Part shown: piece by piece, positions 43,758-52,157 of the stretch | Layout of the letters: each line of letters begins with the position of its first letter | How positions within the stretch are numbered: position 1 is the stretch's first letter | Translations under genes and position numbers: made by a program | The notes under the pieces: model-generated | The model's input: only the letters and a program-made list of their open reading frames with translations | The model's database searches: none | What the model was told of the DNA's origin: nothing | Assembly (NCBI GenBank): GCA_023412765.1 | Contig: JAEZBX010000036.1 | Span: 1 to 64,000 of the forward strand | From: Bacteroidota bacterium | GTDB taxonomy: Bacteria > Bacteroidota > Bacteroidia > Cytophagales > Cyclobacteriaceae | Reading direction: 5' to 3' | DNA: 64,000 bases

Positions 43758-43846
43758 GGGCACGCTGCCCAGAGGCAGATCGGTATGGATCAAGCCTGCT
43801 TTTGATTTTGTTCAGGCTTGAGCCAGACCTTTGGTACTAGAGTACC
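43758..43846 (-). promoter_or_regulatory. Structured leader upstream of porin
   Basis: Three short dyads lie in the leader of the porin gene: GGGCA/TGCCC (43758-43770, 3-base loop), CAAGCCTG/CAGGCTTG (43791-43798 with 43813-43820, perfect 8 bp) and GGTACT/AGTACC (43833-43846). This could be a folded 5' UTR or overlapping operators. No known riboswitch class is recognised. Confidence 0.4.
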
Positions 43847-43906
43847 TTCTCTGTAGAATCGATCATTATGTTTAGGTTAATTGTGAGCCTCGGACAAGGA
43901 TCTTAA

Positions 43907-43928
43907 AAGGGCCCCTTTCGGAGCCCTT
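43907..43928 (-). terminator. amtB terminator
   Basis: On the minus strand AAGGGCTCC, loop GAAA, GGGGCCCTT form a strong hairpin 6 bp after the amtB stop codon, with an A-run before it and a short T-rich tail. It separates amtB from the porin-glnII unit. Confidence 0.82.
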
Positions 43929-43934
43929 GATTTT

Positions 43935-45287
43935 TTAAACAACCTCTTCTTTTAATGTGCTGAAGTCAGCAGGAAACAGGTTCTCACCATGTTGGCTGTA
44001 GTCTGATCCTACTTTCTTTTCCTCCGCAGAAACACGAAGCGGTGAAATCAGGTCAGTTACTTTCAAAAGTATCAGGGAGCCGACGAAGCTGAATGCGACT
44101 ACCATTACCAACGCGATGATATGTATTGAGATTAGTGAAGTGCTGCCATCGATAAGTAGACCGTTGCCAGTTGTGTTACCACCATTCACAGCTTGTGTTG
44201 CCAACAAACCGGTCATGAGCATACCTACTGCTCCACCTACACCGTGGCAGGGGAATACATCCAGAGTGTCTTCCAAAGAAGTTTTGGTTTTCCAGTGTAC
44301 AACTATGTTGCTGATGATCGCGGCGAAGGTTCCAATGAACAAGCTAGAAGGTACTGTTACAAAACCTGCAGCAGGTGTGATGGCAACGAGACCAACAACA
44401 GCGCCTATACAAAATCCGATAGCAGAAGGCTTTTTGCCACGAGCGGCGTCAAACAAGATCCAGGCAAGACCGGCAGCTGCAGATGCAGTATTAGTAGTAG
44501 CGAAAGCAGAAGCTGCGAGAGCACCAGCACTTAGGGCGCTTCCAGCGTTAAATCCAAACCAGCCGAACCACAGTAAACCTGTTCCAAGTAAAACGAATGG
44601 CACGTTAGCAGGAGAGATAGGCGCCTTAGCCTCATTCTTATTGCGCAGGTAGATAGAAGCTGCCAATGCTGCAAAACCAGCTGACATGTGGACTACAGTT
44701 CCACCGGCAAAGTCGAGTACGCCCATCTTGAAGAAGAAGCCGTCGGAATGCCATGTCATGTGCGCCAGCGGTGCATATATTAATAAGGAGAAGAGTACAA
44801 TGAACAGGATATAGGATTTGAAGCGGATTCTTTCTGCAAAAGTACCTGTAATCAAAGCGGGAGTAATGATTGCAAACTTCAATTGGAAGAAGGCGAACAA
44901 TACTAAAGGAATAGTACCGAACAGCGGTGCATCCAGCACGTTGGCAAACATGAAGTAGCTGGCAGGGTTTCCAACGAACCCGAAACCGCCGAGGTCATCG
45001 CCGAATGCAAGGCTGAAACCAACAACAATCCACAAAACGCTGATAACTCCCATTGCCACAAAGCTTTGGAGCATTGTGGTAATAATATTCTTAGTGTCAA
45101 TCATGCCGCCATAGAAATATGCCAGACCTGGCGTCATGAGTAATACGAGGGCGGCAGCCGCAAGCATCCAAGCGACATCACCGGAATTCATTCCCTCGGT
45201 GTTTAAGGTGGTAGGTATGGCTGGCATAAATACCGCCATAACGCTTACGATGAGGAGCAAGATTAATGGTACAAGTGATTTTTTCAT
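43935..45287 (-). CDS. amtB: Ammonium transporter
   Basis: A 450-residue Amt/Rh protein. I start at the ATG at 45287 (MKKSLVPLILLLIVSVMAVF); the frame reaches 45362 through the dyad region and is unlikely to be translated there. It begins with a hydrophobic signal segment, and eleven further TM helices include MTPGLAYFYGGMID and the family signature DFAGGTVVHMSAGFAALAAS, with the second pore His region DVFPCHGVGGAVGMLMTG. The polar C-terminal tail ends about 35 residues past the last helix. No glnK/PII gene follows, which is unusual since amtB often pairs with glnK. Confidence 0.97.
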   Translation of the reverse strand: MKKSLVPLILLLIVSVMAVFMPAIPTTLNTEGMNSGDVAWMLAAAALVLLMTPGLAYFYGGMIDTKNIITTMLQSFVAMGVISVLWIVVGFSLAFGDDLGGFGFVGNPASYFMFANVLDAPLFGTIPLVLFAFFQLKFAIITPALITGTFAERIRFKSYILFIVLFSLLIYAPLAHMTWHSDGFFFKMGVLDFAGGTVVHMSAGFAALAASIYLRNKNEAKAPISPANVPFVLLGTGLLWFGWFGFNAGSALSAGALAASAFATTNTASAAAGLAWILFDAARGKKPSAIGFCIGAVVGLVAITPAAGFVTVPSSLFIGTFAAIISNIVVHWKTKTSLEDTLDVFPCHGVGGAVGMLMTGLLATQAVNGGNTTGNGLLIDGSTSLISIHIIALVMVVAFSFVGSLILLKVTDLISPLRVSAEEKKVGSDYSQHGENLFPADFSTLKEEVV

Positions 45288-45320
45288 ATGGTTATAGTTT
45301 AAGTGGTTGATGGGGTTGTT

Positions 45321-45474
45321 TTTTACCCTGTGTCCGTAATATTTGATCAAATATTTCAACAACAGGGTAAAATTTAATCCACTTTTGAAAAAAAATTCAC
45401 GAAATCGTGTACGGTAGGGTAATTTTTTAACCGAAATCGTTAATAAATTGCGATAATTCTAAAAATTAGGGTAA
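45321..45474. promoter_or_regulatory. Composite dyad and 52-bp-phased AGGGTAA sites upstream of amtB
   Basis: TTTTACCCTGT (45321-45331) and ACAGGGTAAAA (45362-45372) are exact inverse copies. A perfect 18-bp palindrome AATATTTGATCAAATATT (45338-45355) lies between them with the same centre at 45346.5. AGGGTAA then recurs at 45364, 45416 and 45468, exactly 52 bp apart each time (five helical turns). CGAAATCGT occurs at 45400 and 45432. The cluster starts 34 bp upstream of the amtB start and reads as an operator array. The remaining gap to 45609 shows nothing else. Confidence 0.7.
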
Positions 45475-45609
45475 AAACCGAAGTTTCTTTGGAAAACGCG
45501 ATAAGACAAGCAGAAAATTCTGCTGAGCAACATCGAAAAAAACTTTTCTGTCTTACAAAATTGGAAAGGAAGACGAAGGGGAGCGGTCTTATCTGATGGG
45601 TTGTAGGTA

Positions 45610-45960
45610 CTATTTACCTATCATTCCCAGGTGAGTATGTTTAAAGCTATCCACATATTTCAACCCGTAGCCCAAAGCTCTGTCAAAAGAACTGTGTCCA
45701 AATAGTAACAGACCTGCGAACATCACAACGTCTGAGCTGGTGTACCCACCTATCAGGTAGACTATCACCGCAATTCCTTTGTGGTGAAAAAAATTATATG
45801 AATATGCGCCTATACGCGGACCGAACATGTATCCAAGCATGCTGATATCGGGAGCAAGAAATAGTACGGCATAAATCCACCATGCAAAAGGAAGTTGATT
45901 GAACAAATAGACAGCCAGCACAAACTGGAAGATCTCTTCAATGCGGATGATATTTTTCAT
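45610..45960 (-). CDS. DUF4260 membrane protein
   Basis: A 116-residue protein with three or four hydrophobic segments and the DUF4260 pattern: RIEEIFQFVLAVYLFNQL, APDISMLGYMFGPRIGAYSYNFFHHKG and SSFDRALGYGLKY. Function unknown; the HH and D residues near the membrane could form an active site (inference). It follows asnB by 12 bp on the same strand. Confidence 0.88.
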   Translation of the reverse strand: MKNIIRIEEIFQFVLAVYLFNQLPFAWWIYAVLFLAPDISMLGYMFGPRIGAYSYNFFHHKGIAVIVYLIGGYTSSDVVMFAGLLLFGHSSFDRALGYGLKYVDSFKHTHLGMIGK

Positions 45961-45972
45961 GGGCTTTCAAAC

Positions 45973-47880
45973 CTAGCTTGTCATATATTTTTTGAACCAC
46001 CACTGAAATACGATAAGTCCCCAGATACGTGCGTGTATATCCTGTGGGTTGGATGAAAAAAGTTTTCTTTTCAGTTTGTCTATTTCGCTATAGTCAAACA
46101 CCGCCTGATCCACAATAAATTTTTCGGATAGCAGATCGTCAACGATTAGTGATTTCATTTCATTCCTGAACCATTTCAACAATGGAACTTCAAAACCTTT
46201 CTTTGGCCGATGATATAATTTCTTGGGAAGAAAATCACGAAACGCATCCTTAACGAGTCTTTTTCTTATTCCATTCTTGATTTTGTAATCGCTGGGAAGA
46301 GAGAACACGAAATTCACTAGTTCGTAGTCGAGAAAAGGTATGCGTACCTCCAGTCCGTTGGCCATACTCATCATGTCTACCTTTGCGAGCATATCGTTAG
46401 GAAGGACCAGGTTCATATCCAAATAGAGAATATCGTTAAGATTTTCTTTATCCGGAAGATTTTGCAGGATCGCTTTTCTGCGAGGAAAAAAATCTTTCAG
46501 CCACATGTTAATACGCAGGTCGGGATGCAACATTAATAGTGTCTCATCTTTGTTCGCATAGCCCGCCCATTGCCAATACCGATCTTTGGACGACAATTTC
46601 ATTCCTTCACTAAAGCGTGATAGTTGACGCGCTTTGTTGGCTATCGGACTATTTCGCGACTGGGGAAACAACCTCCATAAGGGACTCAATGTCGTCACAA
46701 TTGATTCTTTCAACCCGCCATGAATAGCTCGGTTAAAAGCGGCGTGTTTGTTATAACCACCCAGCATTTCATCGGCCCCATCTCCCGATAGTGCAACCGT
46801 TGCATGCTTCCTGGTTTCTTTACTCAATATATAAACTGCTATCGCAGACGAATCGGCGAAAGGTTCATCAAGATAATCCAATATTGAATTAACGTGGGAA
46901 AACAAATCGTGGTTAGTGAGAGAAAAAACCGTGTGATCGGTCTTGAAGTGTTTTGCTACAAGGTTCGCGTATTGGGTTTCGTCAAAAAATTTTTCATCCC
47001 TGAAGCCGATGGAGAACGTGCGGAGATCTGGTTTGTGTCGGCTGGCAAGGCCCGTAACAATAGAGGAATCGATACCACCACTGAGGAATGAGCCAAGTGG
47101 AACATCGGAAACCAGTCTGCGTTGTACGGAGGCTTCCAACAATTGTTTTATTTTTTCTTTGGCTTGCGAGTAGGGGATGTTGTTTCGTTCTGCCTCTTGC
47201 GCATTATACGGTATCTGGTAGTACCGTTGAATATCCATCTTTTGTCGGCTGACGCGCGCGAAGTGTCCCGGCATTAATTTCTTGACGTTGCTGAGAATTG
47301 TATCAGGCGCCGGAATATAATTCAATTGCAGATAAGTGTAGAGAGAACTGTAATCGAGATTTTTTTCAATTCCATACTGAAGAACGGATTTCATTTCAGA
47401 TGCGAAAATGAATTTATCGTCATCGAAAAGGTAGAGCAATGGTTTGATGCCGTACCGATCGCGTGCTAAGAAAAATGTTTGGTCTACTTTATCATATATG
47501 CAGAATGAGAAAAAACCGTTGAGTTTATTCAAGCAGTTTTCTTTTTCCTGGATGAATAATTTGAGCAGAACTTCAGTATCGCCAGTGGAAAAAAAACTAA
47601 CTCCTTTGGCTTCGAGACTTTTTCTTAGTTCATGGAAGTTGAAGATCTCCCCGTTAAAAACGATACAATAGCGCTTCGATTCGTCCCACATCGGCTGGTT
47701 AGCATGTGACGTCGTATCCAGAATTGACAAACGCCGATGGCCCAGCCCGATCCATTCGTCGATGTAGATATCTTGAAAATCCGGGCCTCTTTTTTGTAGC
47801 GCCATGGTAGCATTCGTTACCTGGATCTTATTGAATTTGCCAACAAGGTTAAAGGCGAATATCCCAGTTATGCCACACAT
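45973..47880 (-). CDS. asnB: Asparagine synthase (glutamine-hydrolysing)
   Basis: A 635-residue AsnB. Cys2 (MCGITGIF) is the glutaminase nucleophile of the class-II amidotransferase half, with FNGEIFNFHELR and SFCIYDKVDQTFFLARDRYGIKPL. The synthetase half has the PP-loop FLSGGIDSSIVTG. It makes asparagine from aspartate, glutamine and ATP, or amidates another carboxylate; several AsnB paralogues in Bacteroidota sit in surface-sugar clusters and their substrates vary. It is divergent from the YbdK-like gene and followed by DUF4260. Confidence 0.93.
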   Translation of the reverse strand: MCGITGIFAFNLVGKFNKIQVTNATMALQKRGPDFQDIYIDEWIGLGHRRLSILDTTSHANQPMWDESKRYCIVFNGEIFNFHELRKSLEAKGVSFFSTGDTEVLLKLFIQEKENCLNKLNGFFSFCIYDKVDQTFFLARDRYGIKPLLYLFDDDKFIFASEMKSVLQYGIEKNLDYSSLYTYLQLNYIPAPDTILSNVKKLMPGHFARVSRQKMDIQRYYQIPYNAQEAERNNIPYSQAKEKIKQLLEASVQRRLVSDVPLGSFLSGGIDSSIVTGLASRHKPDLRTFSIGFRDEKFFDETQYANLVAKHFKTDHTVFSLTNHDLFSHVNSILDYLDEPFADSSAIAVYILSKETRKHATVALSGDGADEMLGGYNKHAAFNRAIHGGLKESIVTTLSPLWRLFPQSRNSPIANKARQLSRFSEGMKLSSKDRYWQWAGYANKDETLLMLHPDLRINMWLKDFFPRRKAILQNLPDKENLNDILYLDMNLVLPNDMLAKVDMMSMANGLEVRIPFLDYELVNFVFSLPSDYKIKNGIRKRLVKDAFRDFLPKKLYHRPKKGFEVPLLKWFRNEMKSLIVDDLLSEKFIVDQAVFDYSEIDKLKRKLFSSNPQDIHARIWGLIVFQWWFKKYMTS

Positions 47881-47959
47881 ATAATTGGTGTTATAAAGGG
47901 TGGAAGTTAGAAAGTTTGTGACAGGATTGTATATTCAATTCTTCTTAATGTATTTCTGG

Positions 47960-49105
47960 ATGAAGAAAGAACAAATTGGCGGGTTAGAATTTAAAGGCAG
48001 CGCCAAAGAATTGAGTTTAGGCGTGGAGTTGGAATTGCAGGTATTGGATGCCGAGACCTTGCTTCTCACACCGAAGGCAGCCGACATCATTGAGCAATGC
48101 GACGACCCAAGAATCGTAGCCGAGTTTTTTCAAAGTACTGTGGAGGTTGTGTCGGGCATTGGTCAGAATGTTCACGACATTCAAAACGATTTGCAGCCCT
48201 CCATATATAAGGCGATCGCGAAAGCAAGCCAGCTCAATCTAAAACTTGGCTCATCTGCAACCCACCCACTGGCAAATTACCGTGAGCGATTAATAACGTC
48301 ATCACAAAGGTATCATGAGCTAATCGACCGCAACCAGTGGATCATACGCCGCATGGCTGTTTATGGAATGCATATACATCTTGGTATGCTTTCAGGTGAC
48401 TCATGTATCCGCTATAATTTTTTCTTCCTAAATTTTCTACCACATATTCTCGCGCTGTCTGCAAGTTCACCGTTTTGGCAGGGAATGTATACAGGCCTTT
48501 CCTCGTGCCGCTCAACCACGTTTGAAGCATTACCCACCGCAGGTATACCTTACCTTGTAAAAGGCTGGAAAGAATTTCAGTCTCTTTATTCATTTTTGGT
48601 GAAGTCAAAGGCAGTTAACAGTCCTAAGGATTTATGGTGGGATCTCAGGCCAAGCCCAAATCATGGTACTTTGGAGCTTCGGTTTTGTGACGAACCTACA
48701 ACACTCAAGGAGGTGTTTGCCATTGTCGCATTTGTTCACGCATTAGCTCATTGGTATAAAGATCATGAAGAGGAATGGAATTATACGCATAATCCTCTAA
48801 AGCATTGGATAATAAGAGAAAACAAGTGGCGTGCAATCAGGTACGGCCTACACGGACAGATTGTTATTTCGCGCACGGGTAAAACAAAATTGATTTATAA
48901 GGATATCCAGGAATGGATGGTAACGTTGACGCCATACGCCAAAGAATTAAATTACACTGAACACTTTAATACACTTAAAGAAATCATCGAGAAGGGTAAC
49001 AGCTCAGAGCGCCAGTATAAAGTGTTTGAATCTTCGCAGGATCTTAGAGAGGTAATTCGTCACAACCTGAAAGAATTTGAGTCGGGCCAACCTATTTGGC
49101 CTTAA
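47960..49105 (+). CDS. YbdK-like carboxylate-amine ligase (GCS2 family)
   Basis: A 381-residue protein from the ATG at 47960 (MKKEQIGGLEFKGS). GCS2 motifs: LSLGVELELQVLDAETLLL, QSTVEVVSGI, SSATHPLANY, MHIHLGML, and LWWDLRPSPNHGTLELRFCDEP. YbdK-type proteins have weak glutamate-cysteine ligase activity in vitro and an unknown natural product. The length and sequence differ clearly from the GCS2-type ligase of the 27-31 kb operon. Confidence 0.92.
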   Translation: MKKEQIGGLEFKGSAKELSLGVELELQVLDAETLLLTPKAADIIEQCDDPRIVAEFFQSTVEVVSGIGQNVHDIQNDLQPSIYKAIAKASQLNLKLGSSATHPLANYRERLITSSQRYHELIDRNQWIIRRMAVYGMHIHLGMLSGDSCIRYNFFFLNFLPHILALSASSPFWQGMYTGLSSCRSTTFEALPTAGIPYLVKGWKEFQSLYSFLVKSKAVNSPKDLWWDLRPSPNHGTLELRFCDEPTTLKEVFAIVAFVHALAHWYKDHEEEWNYTHNPLKHWIIRENKWRAIRYGLHGQIVISRTGKTKLIYKDIQEWMVTLTPYAKELNYTEHFNTLKEIIEKGNSSERQYKVFESSQDLREVIRHNLKEFESGQPIWP

Positions 49106-49109
49106 CGCT

Positions 49110-49688
49110 CTATCTATCTTGCTTAGGTTTAAACTGTATCAATCCCGCGAGCTTCATACCAAGCATGGTTGAAGTCCAACCGAGTAACGCAACATATTCA
49201 GCAAAGCTACCACCGGCAAGTGGTAGCTTGCCCTGTACGCGTGGCAAGTATGTTAGAAAAAAAATTAACCAAACGTAATAGACAAATATAATTTCCACTG
49301 TGGAAAAAGTTTTGACAGTAACAGTACCTCGATCCCGGAATGATTGCAGGACAGGCATTGAAAAGATAAACGCGTAAGCCACGAAGCCACCGGCAATGCG
49401 AATAGGAATCAGCTTGGCGCCCGATAGCGACACAAATAAGAGTAGCTCCACCAGGTGTATACCATGCACGATTGCAAAGAGCAGATAAAACTTTTTTGAA
49501 AGCCATGCCGTAATCGATGGCTTATTGTATGATAGGAAAATGACGCTGAACAAAAGCAAAGAGAGTCGGCCTGAAAATCGTGTTACGGTTTGTAATGCTG
49601 ATAACGTATACCCTTCGAATAAGACAGCAACAACTAGGATAGCAATCTCAAGACCAACAAAGAGCGCAATAATTTTCCGTGGTGACAT
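49110..49688 (-). CDS. Polytopic membrane protein, unknown (ferric-reductase-like?)
   Basis: A 192-residue protein with about six hydrophobic segments. The arrangement RFSGRLSLLLFSVIFLS, FYLLFAIVHGIHLVELLLF and GGFVAYAFIFSMPVL vaguely recalls the heme-binding ferric-reductase-like/MsrQ transmembrane fold (HGIHL would hold His ligands), but I cannot assign a family. It lies downstream of the 113-residue gene and 4 bp from the convergent YbdK-like gene. Confidence 0.6.
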   Translation of the reverse strand: MSPRKIIALFVGLEIAILVVAVLFEGYTLSALQTVTRFSGRLSLLLFSVIFLSYNKPSITAWLSKKFYLLFAIVHGIHLVELLLFVSLSGAKLIPIRIAGGFVAYAFIFSMPVLQSFRDRGTVTVKTFSTVEIIFVYYVWLIFFLTYLPRVQGKLPLAGGSFAEYVALLGWTSTMLGMKLAGLIQFKPKQDR

Positions 49689-49715
49689 GGGTGCGCCAAG
49701 TTCAAATCGTGTTCA

Positions 49716-50057
49716 CTATTTCCTCTCAAGTTTTTCTTTGAGATCGTCGAAGTACCAGACTTTTCCAAACGCGCCAATTCCCACAATTTTCTTTTCTCCA
49801 CCTGTTGTAATCTTAGCCAGTGAAAACAATTTGTAGTCTTCGATCGTCAGGTCCTTTTGCCTGACCTTTTTCACTGAAAGCTCCTTGGTTTTTACCTTTA
49901 GGCTCTCTTTATGTGTTGACTCATCTGGTTTCGTGAAATAGGCAGCGACTAAAACAATTAGGAGAATAATAATTGCCCACTTTAAGAAAGCTTTGAATAT
50001 TCTGAAAAGAACATACAATGCGATCAACCCGATTACGATGGTGATGGTGGTCTGCAT
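49716..50057 (-). CDS. Small single-TM protein, unknown
   Basis: A 113-residue protein with two close N-terminal hydrophobic segments (about 5-20 and 29-46) and a charged, Lys-rich soluble C-terminus (KTKELSVKKVRQKDLTIEDYKLFSLAKITTGGEKKIVGIGAFGKVWYFDD) that looks like a small folded domain. I recognise no family; a DUF4359-like resemblance is too weak to use. Confidence 0.65.
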   Translation of the reverse strand: MQTTITIVIGLIALYVLFRIFKAFLKWAIIILLIVLVAAYFTKPDESTHKESLKVKTKELSVKKVRQKDLTIEDYKLFSLAKITTGGEKKIVGIGAFGKVWYFDDLKEKLERK

Positions 50058-50116
50058 GGTGCCTAAATTAACACCAAGATAGAGGAAAACTCTGATTCGC
50101 TGAGGCGCAAAAAAAG

Positions 50117-50144
50117 AAACCCCTACTCGTCAGAGTAAGGGTTT
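50117..50144 (-). terminator. Terminator of the SKG-repeat protein gene
   Basis: AAACCCTTACTC-type stem (50117-50128 with 50133-50144, one mismatch, loop GTCA) followed on the minus strand by a run of T residues (complement of the A-run at 50109-50115). It ends the 50179-50559 transcript. Confidence 0.85.
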
Positions 50145-50178
50145 TCATCTACTTCTTCTATTTCCCTACAAAAAATTG

Positions 50179-50559
50179 CTATTTGCTGACCTCGTTGCCA
50201 AGTTGAATCTCCCGGCTATCGGAATCAATTGCAGGGGAACCCTGGTTTCTTTCCTGATTCTTTCGTGCGACTCCTTTGGATATTGCCCAAGTCGGGTATC
50301 CTTTGGATACGATATTCCCCTGGGATTCTATGTCAGTTGACCTAACAACACCCTTAGAAATTACTGTCGCAGGAAATGGTTGTGAGTAAGCCTGAATATT
50401 AGACTTCTTCAGATCGTCGCTTTCAAAAGATTTCTTGTTTGCCACTTGTTGCACACCTTTTGAAACCACCAGCGGAGAGTTTACAGACTGTGCGTTAACA
50501 GCGATCGTGGCTCCAAACAACAGACCTGCTACTACTATACCTTTTATTTGATTTTTCAT
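50179..50559 (-). CDS. Small secreted protein with SKGV repeats
   Basis: A 126-residue protein from the ATG at 50559 with a signal peptide (MKNQIKGIVVAGLLFGATIAVNAQ). The mature part carries a short repeat: VVSKGVQQVA, VISKGVVRST, NIVSKGYPTW, WAISKGVARK, with EVSK at the very C-terminus, so nearly every repeat has (V/I)SKG followed by an aliphatic or aromatic residue. No named domain is known to me for this pattern. It has its own terminator and no close partner gene. Confidence 0.75.
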   Translation of the reverse strand: MKNQIKGIVVAGLLFGATIAVNAQSVNSPLVVSKGVQQVANKKSFESDDLKKSNIQAYSQPFPATVISKGVVRSTDIESQGNIVSKGYPTWAISKGVARKNQERNQGSPAIDSDSREIQLGNEVSK

Positions 50560-50888
50560 ACTCAGCAACATTTATTTCTTTATACAATAAACGCAAACTG
50601 ACTATGGTAAACTGCCCGCGAAAATACGCGCTGGTGGTCCGTGTTTCTACGGATACGATAGCTTTTAGGGATTTTAAACCCTTTTCAGCCCCTGAAACGG
50701 CTGTAATCCAGCCGCCAGATAACACTTAAGTTGAACCATCTGCGGTTTCGCACCAACCAGCTATGAAGTGGAGTTATGCGGCAGGCCGAACTGTGTCTAG
50801 ATTCAATGATGAAATGTAGACCATGACCGAGACCATTAGATAACGGTTCTCGCAAAATGAAGTTTCGTCGCTCAAACTCAATTTTAAA
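50560..50888. other. Gap with weak dyads only
   Basis: The 329-bp gap between the SKG-repeat gene (minus) and sufS (plus) holds a small CGGCTG/CAGCCG hairpin (50698-50714) and otherwise nothing I can call. It should contain both divergent promoters. Confidence 0.6.
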
Positions 50889-52157
50889 ATGATACCTAAC
50901 AAAATCATCAATATGAACGCGACCGACCTGTTACCGGCTCTGAATATCGAATTACTCAGAACCGAATTTCCTGTACTCGACCAGAAAGTAAACGGGCGAC
51001 CGCTGGTTTACCTGGATAACGCTGCAACCACACAAAAACCACGCAGCGTTATTTCCGCGCTAACCGATTACTACACCTCTTATAATGCAAATATTCACCG
51101 CGGTCTCCATACCCTCGCGGAGAAAGCAACGGTAGCATTTGAAGAAACGCGCGAAGCTGCAAGGGCTTTTATTAATGCATCATGTGTCGAAGAAATTGTT
51201 TTTGTCAGGGGTGTTACCGAGGCAATAAACCTTTTGGCATCAACCTATGGAATGACCTTTATTGGTGAAGGAGATGAGGTAGTAATTTCAGCTCTCGAAC
51301 ATCATTCGAACATTGTGCCCTGGCAGTGGGTATGCGAAAAGAAAAAGGCGACTTTAAAGATATTACCTATCAATCCGCGCGGTGAAATCGACGTTGAGAG
51401 TTTACATAGTCTGGTAACCGATCGTACAAAACTGGTATCGTTAGGGCATGCATCCAACAGCCTTGGAACACTCAACCCTATAAAAGAAATTATCGACTAT
51501 GCCCACAGTAGCGGAGCCGTTGTGGTTATCGACGGTGCACAAACAGGCGCGCATGTGAATATCGACGTTCAGGAGCTCGACTGCGATTTCTACTGCCTTT
51601 CGGCGCACAAGATGTACGGTCCGACGGGTGTAGGAATTTTATATGGAAAAAAAGAACTGCTCGAACAAATGCCACCGTACCATGGCGGTGGAGAAATGAT
51701 CAGAGAGGTAACTTTTAATCACACGACCTATAATGATCTACCATATAAGTTTGAGGCTGGTACTCCGTCCATTGCTGATGTTATTGCTTTCAGATATGCG
51801 ATGGCGTTTATTTTAAGAGTTGGTCATGAAAATATTGCACGTCATGAACAAGACTTGTTGCAATACGCTACAAACATAGTTGGAGATTTACCATTCGTTT
51901 CACTTCTCGGAACGGCAAGACAAAAGGTAGGTGTCCTTTCCTTTGTTGTGCAGGATGTACATCCATTTGACATAGGTCAGATGTTAGATGCTTATGGAAT
52001 TGCAGTCCGAACAGGTCATCATTGTACACAACCTCTTATGACGACTTTGGGTGTTAACGGTACGGTTAGGGCATCTTTTGCCGTTTATAATACCAAAAGT
52101 GATGTTGATGCTCTTGTGGATGCACTCAAAAAGATCATTCCAATATTACGGCCATGA
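50889..52157 (+). CDS. sufS: Cysteine desulfurase SufS
   Basis: A 422-residue PLP enzyme. Motifs: GRPLVYLDNAATTQKPRSV, NIHRGLHTLAEKAT, LVSLGHASNSLGT, VVVIDGAQTGAHV, FYCLSAHKMYGPTGVG (PLP Lys in AHKMYG) and GIAVRTGHHCTQPLM (active Cys, about 379). An N-terminal extension of about 15 residues precedes the class-V aminotransferase fold; a second ATG at 50913 could also start translation. It moves sulfur from cysteine to SufE; the downstream gene is sufE with ATGA overlap. No sufBCD lies in the window. Confidence 0.96.
   Translation: MIPNKIINMNATDLLPALNIELLRTEFPVLDQKVNGRPLVYLDNAATTQKPRSVISALTDYYTSYNANIHRGLHTLAEKATVAFEETREAARAFINASCVEEIVFVRGVTEAINLLASTYGMTFIGEGDEVVISALEHHSNIVPWQWVCEKKKATLKILPINPRGEIDVESLHSLVTDRTKLVSLGHASNSLGTLNPIKEIIDYAHSSGAVVVIDGAQTGAHVNIDVQELDCDFYCLSAHKMYGPTGVGILYGKKELLEQMPPYHGGGEMIREVTFNHTTYNDLPYKFEAGTPSIADVIAFRYAMAFILRVGHENIARHEQDLLQYATNIVGDLPFVSLLGTARQKVGVLSFVVQDVHPFDIGQMLDAYGIAVRTGHHCTQPLMTTLGVNGTVRASFAVYNTKSDVDALVDALKKIIPILRP

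Noticed and set aside
44116..44652. 178-residue plus-strand frame opposite amtB
   Set aside because: Antisense of a strongly conserved transporter; composition mirrors the GC-skewed helices.
45288..45609. Sigma-54 promoter for amtB
   Set aside because: No GG/GC pair with -24/-12 spacing was found on the minus strand.
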